Assembly: GCA_034620365.1 (NCBI GenBank)
Contig: JAQGEQ010000214.1
Coordinates: 1-64,000 of the forward strand
Origin: Pegea sp. RAD2-039
Taxonomy: Eukaryota; Chordata; Thaliacea; Salpida; Salpidae
Direction: 5' to 3'
DNA length: 64,000 nt
Shown: in pieces, positions 1 through 11,142 of the stretch
How the letters are laid out: the number at the start of each line of letters is the position of its first letter
How positions within the stretch are numbered: the first letter of the stretch is position 1
The notes under the pieces: model-generated
What the model was told of the DNA's origin: nothing
Databases searched by the model: none
The model's input: only the letters and a program-made list of their open reading frames with translations
Made by a program: the position numbers and the translations under genes

Positions 1-1508
1 TAAACGTGTTTTAACGTTTTTTAGACTTTTTTAACTTTTTCAAACTTAAACGTCTTTAAACGTGTTTTAACGTTTTTTAGACTTTTTTAACTTTTTCAAA
101 CTTAAACGTCTTTAAACGTGTTTTAACTTTTTTTACACTTTTTTAACTTTTTCAAACTTAAACGTGTTTTAACGTTGTTTAGACTTTTTTAACTTTTTCA
201 AACTTAAACGTCTTTAAACGTGTTTTAATGTTTTTCAGACTTTTTTAACTTTTTCAAACTTAAACGTCTTTAAACGTGTTTTAACGTTTTTTAGACTTTT
301 TTAACTATTTCAAACTTAAACGTCTTTAAACGTGTTTTAACGTTTTGTTTATCTTTGTTTAACTTTTTCAAACTTTGTAAAGCTGGTTGAAACTTTTAAA
401 ACTTTTTCAAACTTAAACGTCTTTAAACGTGTTTTAACGTTTTTTACACTTTTATAACTTTTTCAAACTTAAACGTCTTTAAACGTGTTTTAACGTTTTT
501 TAGACTTTTTTAACTTTTTCAAACTTAAACGTCTTTAAACGTATTTTAACGTATCTTAGACTGTTTTAACTTTTTAAAACTTAAACGTCTTTAAACGTGT
601 TTTAATGTTTTTTAGACTTTTTTAACTATTTCAAACTTAAACGTCTTTAAACGTGTTTTAACGTTTTTTAGACTTTTTTAACTTATTCAAACTTAAACGT
701 CTTTAAACTTGTTTTAACGTTTTTTAGACTTTTTTAACTTTTTCAAACTTATACGTCTTTAAACGTGTTTTAACGTTTTTTAGACTTTTTTAACTTATTC
801 AAACTTAAACGTCTTTAAACTTGTTTTAACGTTGTTTAGACTTTTTTAACTTTTTCAAACTTAAACGTCTTTAAACGTGTTGTAAGGTTTTTTTAACTTT
901 GTCTAACTTTTTCAAACTTTGTACAGCTGGTTGAAACTTTTTTTAACTTTTTCTAACTTTTTCAAACTAACGTTTTAAAACGTGTTTTAACGTTTTTTTA
1001 ACTTTGTCTAACTTTTTCAAACTTTGTACAGCTGGTTGAAACTTTTAAAACTTTTTCACACTTAAACGTCTTTAAACGGAATTTAACGGTTTTTAGACTA
1101 TTTTAACTTTTTCAAACTTTGTACAGCTGGTTGAAACTTTTAAAACTTTTTCAAACTTAAACGTCTTTAAACGTGTTTTAACGTTTTTTAGACTTCTTAC
1201 TTTTTCTAACTTTGAACAGTTGGTGAGAACTTTTTATAACTTTTTCAACTTAAACATTTTTAAACGTGTTTCAACGTTTTTAACGTTTTTTAACGTTTTT
1301 TAACTTTGTCAAACTTTTTTTTAACTTTGTACAGCTCATGAGAACTTTTTTAAACTTAACATTTTTAAACGTGTTTCAACGTTTTTAACCTTTTCTTACT
1401 TTTTCAAGCTTTGTACAGCTGGTTGAAACTTTTTAAAACCTTTTCTAACTTTTTTAAACTTAAACGTGTTTAAACGTTTCCCAACGTTTTTTAGCTTTGT
1501 CAAACTTT
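1..1508. repeat. 56-bp AT-rich satellite array with a second interspersed unit
   Basis: A tandem array starts at the window edge, so its true length is unknown. The main unit is 56 bp (TAAACGTG recurs at 1 and 57) and is itself made of short variants of AACGTTTTTT and AACTTTTTTC. A second unit type carrying TTTGTACAGCTGGTTGAAAC interrupts the first near 376, 918, 1023, 1119 and 1410, more often toward the right, where the array becomes irregular and fades out at about 1508. No coding potential. A short echo of the same words (AACGTTTTTTAACGCTTTCA) lies at about 8411-8445. Confidence 0.93.
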
Positions 1509-4500
1509 TCATTTATCTTAAAAGTGGTTACATTTTTATGGATAAGTTTTGGTTAAATTATTATAAAAATTACAAATTAGTTAAATTTAGAAATTTCAAA
1601 CTTTAAGCAGATAGTAATTTTAATTTACAAATATAATATAGTGTAAAAATGACGTATTTTGTAAATCTAATTTATTTTTTTCAATTTATAAGAAATTTAC
1701 AAATTTACAAATGTCAGTTTTCAAACTCAAAACTCATTTTAAAGATTTTTCATGAAAAAGATAAAAATCATTTATTGAGTTTGTTGAAGTTTGGATGTGA
1801 AATAGCTTACCGATATTGGAACAAATTGGTCGATAATGGTTTAGTATCTAAGAAACACAGAAAATTTCAAATTCAGAAACTGAAGTATTTCACAATTAAT
1901 ATGCCAACAAATTAAACGTTGTTTGACTAAGCATCCTGTGAAAAGCTTGTAGGCACTTAATCTTTAATTAGCTGATTTTTTTTATTGATAAGAGTTACTT
2001 TATCATTCTTCATGTAGCTTTTGAGAGAATAAATTCAATCTTCAAATGATTGTTTATTTGAAATCTCCGAAGTAACTGATTTGAATAAAAAGTTATCTAA
2101 GAGTTTCCGGACATTAAAGAAACTGAGCCAGCAACTTGTAAAAACACAAAATATTAAACTTTACTGTAAAGAAGATGATGTTAAAATAAGTTTATAATTT
2201 TGCTTCAAATTTTACCTATTTAAAAACTCACTGAATAGTTCATGTAGAAATTTGAATTAAATAATATAAGAAGTTTAGATAGTAAAATCTGAAAACAAAT
2301 CAATTGAAATTACTTTGAAATATCTGAATGGATTATTTTGATTTTAATTAATTTTTTCGTTAAATTATGAAAAAACAAAAACTCAATGAAACACAACATT
2401 TATTAATACCACAAAGAAATTACTTAAGCAATTTCATAAAAAGTAAAACTTACTAGCATTTGAATGGTTTATATTTTCAACTTACCACTAAACAATAAAA
2501 GTTTCTTTTATCAACTTCCGCTAATTTTTTTATCTAAACTTATTTTGTGCTTACATTAAACAAAGAACTAAAGTTTCTTAAGCTGGGTACAAGATGAAGT
2601 TTGAAATTTTTTTAAACACATTGATATTGTACTTACAAATGAAGTTACTTCTTATCAATATATCTTAAGAAAATTTTGAATCAAAGATATGATAGTCTTA
2701 AAGATAAAGTTGATCTAAAATTCATTAGAATTTAGTCATTGTTCTAAATTAAATTACAAGATAATGTAGCAATAATTAAGTGGTAAATCATAAAAGGGGT
2801 TTATTTGAATAATTTATACATTATAAAAAATCCAAATGACTTTATATAAAAATTTAATCTTCAGAAGTTTATAGAGGTTTTTTGTTAACTTTACTATTAA
2901 TACAGCTTTATAAGATTATTCCGCATTTTTTCTGATAACTTAATTGTGTATCGCGAGTATTTAATAATAAAAATCATTGATTTGTTTAAGTAGAGTTTAT
3001 AGAATTATAGAAATCAACAAAAAAAATTTTATTGTACATGCATTAAGAACAATTTTATAGATTAAAAAGTGAACATTAAAATTAAATAAAGATTTAGTTT
3101 GTACAATTTTACTTTGTACAGAACTCTATAGTTTGTATATTTAAACTTCGGGTATAAAAATGATAGAAATGATTTGAATTATCAGTTTCGTATTCACTAC
3201 CAAAAACTTTTTTGTTTAAATGTTCATCGTAAGCTTATTTAAAAACAAATTAGAGGTAGATTCATCTCCAAATTTATAATTCTGTGGTAAACAAACATTT
3301 TGGAAGTGATTTATTTTGATAGAAAATTGGAAAAAATACTACTGAAACTAACTGAGGTATATTTAGTTAAAGTTAAGTAAGTTAGAAAAAGTTAATTTAG
3401 TAATTTAATCATGTAATGAAATATCTTTTGGTGGTAAATAGTTTGATTTGTATTACAACTTTAAAGAGTTAAGTATTTCCTTTATTGTGAAATTTTTTGA
3501 AACATTTCTTAAGATAGTAAATAAACTTTAGTTCAAAATTTAATTTCATTTTTAAGCAAATAACTTAATTTGTCTACGAAAGCGAAGTATTCTGATATTT
3601 GCTTAACCACGTGCAAAAATATTGTTTGTTTTGCTAATTGCAACTTGTAAAACATTTCAAATTAAGTTGAACAAATATTGAGCACTAATAATGTGTTTCA
3701 GTTAAAATGATAAAAGCTGTTTGAGTTATTCTAAAAAAGATCAAAATCTTTTTACTAGTTAAAATAGTAAAATCATCTGATTGATTTATAAGGATTCAAT
3801 GCTTTATTGTAAGAAATCTAACATACTTATTTCTCAACCAAAGTTTGCTCGAGAATAAATTTTTGTACAAGCTGATCATTTAGGATATTTTCAGTTCAGT
3901 TTGTCCATTACTAATCTATAAGTTAATAAAAGTTCAGCTATTCGAAAATACAAATCTTAAAAAATAAAAGGAGATTTGGCCATTAGTTATAAACTTATGC
4001 AAGCACAAATATTTAAAGTTTAGCGATATCAACATCTTTGTCTATTGCTAATTATTTGCAGAGAGTAACCACAGCTATTCAATGTAATATTAATATCAAG
4101 TGATATTTCCAAGTGAAAGCTGTAAATGAGGATCGAATTTAGTGAAATGATTGCAACATTGATTGCAGTTAGTGTTAACCGTTAGTGCTTTCAGAATAAC
4201 TTCAAAAATCTCAGCATTGAATCTGCTGAATAACAAGTACTTTTGTGAATTACTAGTTTCTAATCATTGAGGCTAACTGATATTTGCTTGTTCATATCCG
4301 CAATTACCAATTACACGTGGAAGATGCAAGATTTCGGATGCAAGGACGGACCTAAATTTGCAACCAAAAAAATCAATAAAAACCTGGGTAAAAAGGCCTT
4401 ATAAATACAAAATATTGTATTTTTAATTTTACAAGTACTTCAGCTTATACAAAATCATCAATTTAAAATAGATCCATAACGTTTGTTAAAGCTTTTCTTG

Positions 4501-5752
4501 TGCATATTAAATAGTTAAAAAAACAAGTTAAATAAAAATTATATTGATTTCAAATAAGTTAAAGATATAAGTATCAATAATTCACTTATAACAAATTTTT
4601 ATTTATTTGTTCAATAGAGGATTCATTTCTAATAAAAATAGTATAAATACATAATTCAATTTCTGAAAAACTAAGGTTTCGTTGGATAAATTTACTTTCA
4701 GTTTAAGATAACCAAAAAACGTTGTTTGTAATATGATCAAATTACTCAAAGTGAAACTCATCAGAATTTAATATTTTCAATAAAAAGTAATAACTTTACA
4801 TAACAATAGTTTAATAGGAACATTAAATAATGAAGTTTTGAATACAGCAACTTTAATAAGTTTTATTTCGCAAGTTTGGTATTAACAATGAAGTTTTTAG
4901 TGATATACACACCTTCAAATACCTTTTAAACTATATTTTAAAATCAATGTTTCTGTTCGATATATCAGTATCATTTAAAACCAATCTCCTGTTCATAATG
5001 TTAGTGCATTTCCAGTAAACTCATAAATCGTTTTTTTTAATTGAATAGCCTTCGTTAACCTAATATTATTTAAAATTGAATATTTTTACTTCATATAAAT
5101 AATCAACTCATAAATTAGAAGTTGTTAGCAAGAACTTTGCATAATTTATTGAATCAGCCAATAACAAGTTGGTGACTGTTTAAAGATATTAAAGTTTAAA
5201 TAAAATGATTTATACAACTAAACTTACTCTCATTTTGCATTTACATTGATTATTAATTGTATTCAATCAAACTACAATGTAAACATTTAAAAAGTAAATA
5301 AATCATTTGAATCAAACTAGAAAATGTTCAAATTAAAATCGGTCGAAATTGATTCAACGATTTAATTATGTGACAGAACATATTGAAATTTATTTCATAT
5401 TATGATTGGTTGGTTATTGATAAAAGATAAATCTAAGATGAATAAGAAATTAATCATTTACTAAAATTATTGATAAGAACTAATAATAAAGTGAAGCTAA
5501 AATAGAAAAATTTATAGTTCTTAAACAATTGCATGAAAGTTAAGTAATTATTCAAATAATATAATTTATGGCTAATATAATTGCATTTGTATTTATAATC
5601 GTCATCTAATCGGATAAGGGTTTATTATGTGATTAAAAATTCTTGGAAATTTGTTTGTGGCTTCACTGAAAGCTATATATACACCATACCAGTATCATTA
5701 TCTTCACTAATCGTATTAGAATTACTTGATAGTGTTCTGGTAAGATTTAAAA
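1509..5752. other. AT-rich intergenic DNA, no gene seen
   Basis: Very AT-rich sequence with dense stops in all frames. The longest open frame, 1649-1915 (+), is 88 codons, rich in Lys, Phe and Ile as expected by chance at this base composition, with no motif or splice context; I do not call it a gene. No RNA gene, tandem repeat or transposon remnant was recognised. Confidence 0.6.
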
Positions 5753-6786
5753 ATGATATCCAACAAAAGAGTATTTTTTGCTCTTCTGCTGATCAACATT
5801 TTCGTTGTTCAATCTTTTATTATTGATGTAAGATTTTAAATATTTTAATCAACCTGATGTTTATCTTGTAGATAGATAAAACTTATTTTAACATATCCTA
5901 AGCTACTTAAGACTTTATGCCTAATGTTCTACTTTTTATAAATAGTTAGGTTAAAAATACTTGATCTGTTAGTGCAATAATAATAATCGTTCAATATTTT
6001 TATGATCTACTATAAAAAAGTTAAATTATTTCAAGCTACTAATATTATACTATTATTTTATCGTGATTAGTAGAAGTGAGTTTTTTACAACTTAATATAA
6101 AACTGATTCAGAATTATTCCTAAAAATAAAAATCTTAAAACAACAAAAGCTTATTTCCAACAATACTTTTGATTCATTGGAAAAAGTGTTCATAAACTAA
6201 TGATAAAAAATGTTATACTTTTAGAAAGAAGAACAAGAAGTGAAACGATCGACTAGATCAGGTAAAGCTTTTAAATATATATTTAATAATTTACGAAATA
6301 ATATTTCATCTATTTGAATTTTATTTATATAATTTGTTTCAAAGGATGCAGTTCCTTTATGTAGAGGATCACACGGTGAGCCTATAAGTACACGAACATT
6401 CGAAAAACCAGAAGATTGTTTCAATTTTTACCAATGTGGTGCAGGTAGAAATAAAAATGATTAACTTAATTAGAATCGTTTTAGAAATATTTTGAATTGT
6501 GACAAAATAATATTTAAAGTAATTAATTTCTTAAAAGCTAGTTTTATAAAGTTTAAATATTATTTCTTTTTTATCACAACTAATTATTTTTCAAATTTTA
6601 AAACAACTTTCTTCTAACCTTTTGTTGAAAAATAATCTTACAAAATTAGCAATTTAGAATTTATTGTTTGATACTGAAATAAAAATTGTTTCAGGAATCT
6701 TGTACACAATGCCTTGTGCACCTGCAACTGCTTTCAATCCAGCTCTTGGAGTCTGTGACTGGCCTTACAATGTTCCTGGATGTTGA
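5753..6786 (+). CDS. Secreted single-domain chitin-binding (type 2, peritrophin-A) protein
   Basis: Four exons: 5753-5827, 6225-6261, 6352-6444, 6695-6786. Exon 1 encodes a classical signal peptide (hydrophobic core [15 protein letters not shown]). Exon 2 is a short charged linker. Exons 3 and 4 encode one complete CBM14 domain with all six cysteines ([22 protein letters not shown]), split in the middle by a phase-1 intron. Such domains bind chitin outside the cell. The exon 3 acceptor was taken at TGCAG (6346-6351) because it restores phase. The frame ends at TGA directly after the last cysteine. Homologous half-domain exons follow from 7337 with the same phases, so this may be the first unit of a longer tandem-domain gene in which the TGA ends the product early; I cannot tell which from DNA. 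Confidence 0.8.
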
Positions 6787-7336
6787 AATTGTTACTCTGA
6801 ATCAAAAACCAAGTTAGTGTTTCAAATTTTATTTATTTTATTATATCTAGCTTAATTAAATTGAATGGTCAAAAGTATATCAAATATTTTCATTTTGTTG
6901 TTTTATATTTGGTCAAAAATGTTATTTAAAAACTAAAATTAGAAGAAATTAAAAAACGTTTAATATTATTATTTTTGATTCTAACTTTTGAATTAATTGA
7001 AAAATAAATAAATTATAAATGATGGAGTAATAATATTTGATCTTGTACAATTTGTTAAATAATTAAAAATATACATATAAACAATAAGTAATTATTCATC
7101 ACATTAATTTGATTGCTATAATTTTTATTACTAGTGATGTTTTATAATTTTTTTCTGTGAATTACAAGTATCTTTTAATGAAGAAAAGATATTTATTTAA
7201 CAAAATTGTGTTAAAAAATACTTGTACTAATCTTATGAATCTATATACTTCTAATAGAGATGATCTAATCATAAAAAATATTTAGAATTACAAACTTTGT
7301 AGCTTCTATTGACACATAATCTTTTGTAACTTGAAG

Positions 7337-8348
7337 ATCGTTGTTTGGGACAAAATGGTTATCCTATTAGTGGTGATCCATTTGAGAAACCCGGAGATTG
7401 CACTCACATTTACCAACGTGCGGCAGGTCGGTATATCAAACAATTAAGTGGAAGTTTAAACTTTCAAATAAATTACACAAAATATTTTCCATAAAAAATT
7501 AACTTATGCTGAAACGAGTCATCAGAATTTTATATACGAATAAACTCAACTGCAGAATTCAGTAAAGTTTCAAGTTAACAAGATTTTTGATTAAACAAAA
7601 TAGAAACTGAAAGCTATTTTTAATATTGTTTAAGGAATATTATATACAATGCCTTGTGCACCTGGAACTGCTTTCAACCCTCTCATAGGAATCTGTGACT
7701 GGCCCTACAATGTCCCTGGTTGCGGAGGTCAAGATCCTGGATGCAGAGGTGATTAGCTCTTCAGGGTTTTGAAGATCTTATCGGAAAAATATAAAAACTT
7801 TCTTTGTACTTCAATAAATGAAAAACAATTTTGACTCAATATTAAATAACTTTAGATCAATGTCATGATGCTAATGGACGACCAATCAGTACTGGTCCAT
7901 TTGAGAAGCCCGGAGATTGTAGTCATTTCTACCAATGCACTGCTGGTAATCACAATTAGTTGTAAGCCATTTATTTATTAGATTTTATATCTTGATCTTA
8001 CCAGGAATCTTGAAAACTTCTAAATGTCCTCCTGGGTATGCCTTTAATCCAGCTATTGGACATTGTGATTGGCCTTACAATGTTCCCGGATGTGGTGAAA
8101 ACCATCATGGTTGATTGATATCATAATTGATATCAGAATGATTGATATCAGTGGTTTTAGTATTTAATAATATTCAACTTTATTAAATTGATTTCAAACT
8201 GTAAGATGAAGCTTGATTAATTTTGTAATTGAGTTTAAATAAAATTTGGTTTCAGATCACCAATGCTCTGACCACAATGGAAACCCAATCAGTGGACCAC
8301 CATTTGAGAAACCTGGAGACTGCGAACATTTCTATCAATGTGGATGTG
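7337..8348 (+). CDS. Two and a half further chitin-binding (CBM14) domains, no own start, 3' end lost
   Basis: Five phase-1 exons: 7337-7426, 7635-7748, 7856-7945, 8005-8094, 8256-8348. Each CBM14 domain is spread over two exons, as in the preceding gene. The first domain here reads DCTHIYQR where the others have YQC, so its third disulfide cysteine is Arg. The second has all six cysteines ([24 protein letters not shown]). The third has only its first half ([11 protein letters not shown]); after the donor at 8349 no second-half exon follows, and the DNA changes to a GC-richer patch and a LINE. I found no signal-peptide exon between 6787 and 7337. Either these exons belong to the upstream gene or they are a decaying tandem duplicate. 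The exon 4 donor could also be GTTGAT at 8110 with the same phase. Confidence 0.7.
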
Positions 8349-8760
8349 GTAGGTTAGCAAATTCTTTTCCAGATTTACAACTATTTATGTATTCGTTATT
8401 ACAACAATTTAACGTTTTTTAACGCTTTCAAACGTTTTTTATTCAAATTAAATATTTTTTTAAAAGGTTATTAGCGAAAAACCAAAATTTTATGACGTCA
8501 TTAATTTTTTTTTTCCAATTGTGACTTTTGAAATTTTTTTAAACATTTGTAGTACAAAATTGTAAGATGTTTGACATTGGTTTCATCGAAATTTGAAAAT
8601 TATTTAAAAAGTAATAAAAAAAAAACCGAAAAAAAATTTTTAATCATTATTTTTGGCAAAATTTTTTTATTGAAAATATATAAACACATTTTACTGGTTT
8701 CATTCTGTAGAATAATCTAAAACTTAAATTTTTTTAAAATCCAAAAATAAAATAAAAGGA
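8349..8760. other. AT-rich stretch with a satellite-like fragment
   Basis: Follows the last chitin-binding exon. Holds about 35 bp of words shared with the satellite at the window start (8411-8445), a TGACGTCA octamer at 8493-8500, and long A and T runs. No gene seen. Confidence 0.5.
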
Positions 8761-9484
8761 AAGTGCTTGTTGGTCTCTCCAGCGAAGATAACCTTCGTAG
8801 GGATGTGTTGCTTGACAAAAATTGCGATCGGAACAAAAGTTCAGAGGGACGGTTGAACTTGATGGGGCGTTTAAAGAGAGGTGTGGCCGCCAAGTATAAG
8901 CTGGGTTTGAGGAAATTTTTACGATCGAAAGTGAAGAGAAATTATCGGGCCAAATTTCGATTTGGCGGGGTTTTGGTTTGTTTCGATTAGCCAGTATTTG
9001 GCGTCCGCAAAAATTTTTGTCGGAAAATGATTGTGTTGACCTGGACTATGTCTATTATTCTACTCTTATGGCCGTATAGTGTCGTTATCGGTGTCCTAAG
9101 GTTGGAGGGCTTGTACAAGGTGGGTACAACCATGGTTGCGAGCATTTGTCAGAATGAAAACTCGTTTTGAAACGATACGGATGAGCGTGGACTCGTTCAC
9201 CAAGGTGAAGGTAATTGTAAACCGTCGTGATGGGTGTTCTAATAACGTTTATAGGACTTTGAGTCGCACACTCTAAGGGAAACTCAATGATTGCTGGTTT
9301 AGACCGAAGAACTCTAGGCTGGGTTAGCAGTGGTATAGGTGACTTATAGAGTCAATTAGGGACTGCAGGAACAGTTCGTTTAAGTAGATCTTTGAGACCC
9401 GGTGGGACTTGGTCTATACTGGTTGTAATTTCGCTAGACAGTAGATAGGGACTGCAGAAATCTCGTTTCCCGAATGAACATTTC
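8761..9484. other. GC-richer patch of unknown origin next to a LINE
   Basis: Base composition changes sharply at about 8761 to near-balanced GC and back at about 9485, where LINE reverse-transcriptase coding sequence begins. The 75-codon open frame at 8763-8990 (+), without an ATG start, is rich in Arg and Lys and matches no family I know; the rest has stops in every frame. Short internal repeats are visible (AGGGACTGCAG near 9358 and 9447). It could be the decayed 5' part of the same LINE or a separate insertion. No function is claimed. Confidence 0.45.
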
Positions 9485-10018
9485 CATGTTCACGATATAC
9501 TAATCAAATGTTAGATAAAGGAGATGTTTCAGAAGACATATGCGATGCGAAGATCATTACAACATACAAAAAGAAGGGTGCCAGATCTTATTGCAATAAG
9601 CATAGACAAATATCCTTGTTTGGTATTGTAATTAAAGCGTTTTCAAAAGTATTACTTCCCTCAAGTTATACCAACTTAAACGACACAAAAAACATCTTAA
9701 TTATCCATATCACCTGGTACGTTAATCAGATCAATCTTTTTATCATTCCACACTAATAGTACTTGTAACCAGCTGCCATCAGACACTGTCATACCGGAAT
9801 CACTCATTTTGTTCAAACAGAGGTTAAACCGTTATAATATTACCACAATTGTCATTTCTAAACTGTGATTTTTTCACTTTTTATGTTGTTAACATTCTAT
9901 GTAATTGTAACTGTTATATGCATTGAGGACTACTGAAATGCCATGTGTTATATCTTTTTTTTCTGTATTTCTAACTTAATATATGTTATTTGTGAGAATG
10001 TGTGTTAGCGAGAGGGGC
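9485..10018 (+). mobile_element. Internally deleted non-LTR retrotransposon (LINE): start of RT joined to ORF2 C-terminus and 3' UTR
   Basis: The frame starting at 9508 reads like the first RT blocks of Jockey/CR1-type LINEs (DAKIITTYKKKG, then a degenerate version of the usual NNYRGISLLSIVGKAF block). After VLLP it jumps without a break to sequence homologous to the very end of ORF2, as judged by the second copy at 48.4-49.15 kb (which reads TWNQLPSDIV before its stop). From about 9760 to 10018 the DNA is a direct repeat of 48880-49152, including the 3' UTR ending GTTAGCGAGAGG. The core of RT is therefore missing. The element is dead. It lies just beyond the truncated chitin-binding exon and may have contributed to its loss. 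Confidence 0.8.
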
Positions 10019-10139
10019 ATATCTATTTAAACAAACTTTTAAATTTTTGCAGTTTTCCCTCAAGTGATTGATGATTGTGAACTTTACGCATTGGTTTTAT
10101 CACATATTTAGGAAATCAAACAATTTATGTTTGAAAATA

Positions 10140-10450
10140 TTGTCAGCCATCAACCAAAAAACTTTGGGTAAAAGTGATTTTGGGTACAGAAGGGTCTTTG
10201 AGTAAAATAATTTATGGGTAAAGGATTTTTGGGTACAGGAAAACTTTAAGTATAAGGGTCTTTAGGTACAAAGGTCTTTTAGATGTAAAAGTCTTTAGGC
10301 AGAAGAGTCTTTTGGTGCAACTTTTTTTTTTGGATAAAATTTTTAAAAATTTTTTAAAAGGAAATTTCTGTACATGGGTATTTTGGATACAAGGGGTCTT
10401 TGGGTATAAGAGGTCTTTTGGTACAATGGTACAAGTTGGTTGCACTGAGT
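10140..10450. repeat. Degenerate short-period minisatellite
   Basis: About 15-18 bp units resembling GGGTCTTTAGGTACAAAA recur roughly twenty times with much divergence, interrupted by a T/A-rich stretch around 10320-10360. The long minus-strand open frame across it (10212-10445) is a by-product of the periodicity. Confidence 0.75.
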
Positions 10451-11142
10451 ATAAATTGTTGCTGATTAACTGTTAAATATTCCAAATGGTTGTTACATTG
10501 TAGTTTAGGGAATCGTCATTTTATTAAATTATCAAAAAAAAATTGACAAACTACTTTGTAGGTATACAATAGTTTCCGATTTGTTCAAAGATGCTTGCTG
10601 ATTAAGTGTTTAGTAGCTGCAGAATAGTTGTTAAATTGTAGTATATTTGTAGGATGGTTTTACCCAGCTAACCCTTTGTCCAACTTTGGTTGGAGTACGT
10701 GCAGAGCAAAGCCATCTACACTGGGATTGGTCATCCGTTTTCCCAGTTCTTCTCCAGTCTTTAAATTTTTTTTGTCAGTTTCACTCAACTTCACAGCTTA
10801 ACAAATACTTGAATGACTTTCAGGAACTCATCAAAAACATTTCCAGCAAATCTTATGTTTTAATATTACTTTTTATAAATTCAAAGGAAAAAAACAAATA
10901 GAACAATTTGAGATTGCATCACGATTATATCTCATTTATGAAATATGTAGAAAGAGTTTCTGAAATAATTCTTGACAGATAATGAAATGTTTAATTAAAA
11001 TATCAGTTAGGTTAAACTATCGGAGTAAAATTTTAGAAATTATTTTTTGGTAAATATAAAGTAACAAGGAATAAAAAGAATTTTTCAATCAATAAAATGC
11101 AAACGATTTGGTGTTTCTCTGAAATTACAACAAAATAATTCT
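10451..11142. other. Intergenic DNA, no gene seen
   Basis: AT-rich. A 71-codon open frame at 10686-10901 (+) has no ATG at its start and no recognisable motif. No repeat or RNA gene recognised. Confidence 0.5.

Noticed and set aside
1649-1915. 88-codon open frame after the satellite
   Set aside because: Lys/Phe/Ile-rich chance composition, no motif, no splice context.
10212-10445. 77-codon minus-strand open frame
   Set aside because: Produced by the short tandem repeat at 10140-10450.
10686-10901. Open frame containing LHWDWSS, considered as the missing second half of the last chitin-binding domain
   Set aside because: Only the WDW resembles CDWP; cysteines and the VPGC end are absent and the phase does not fit.
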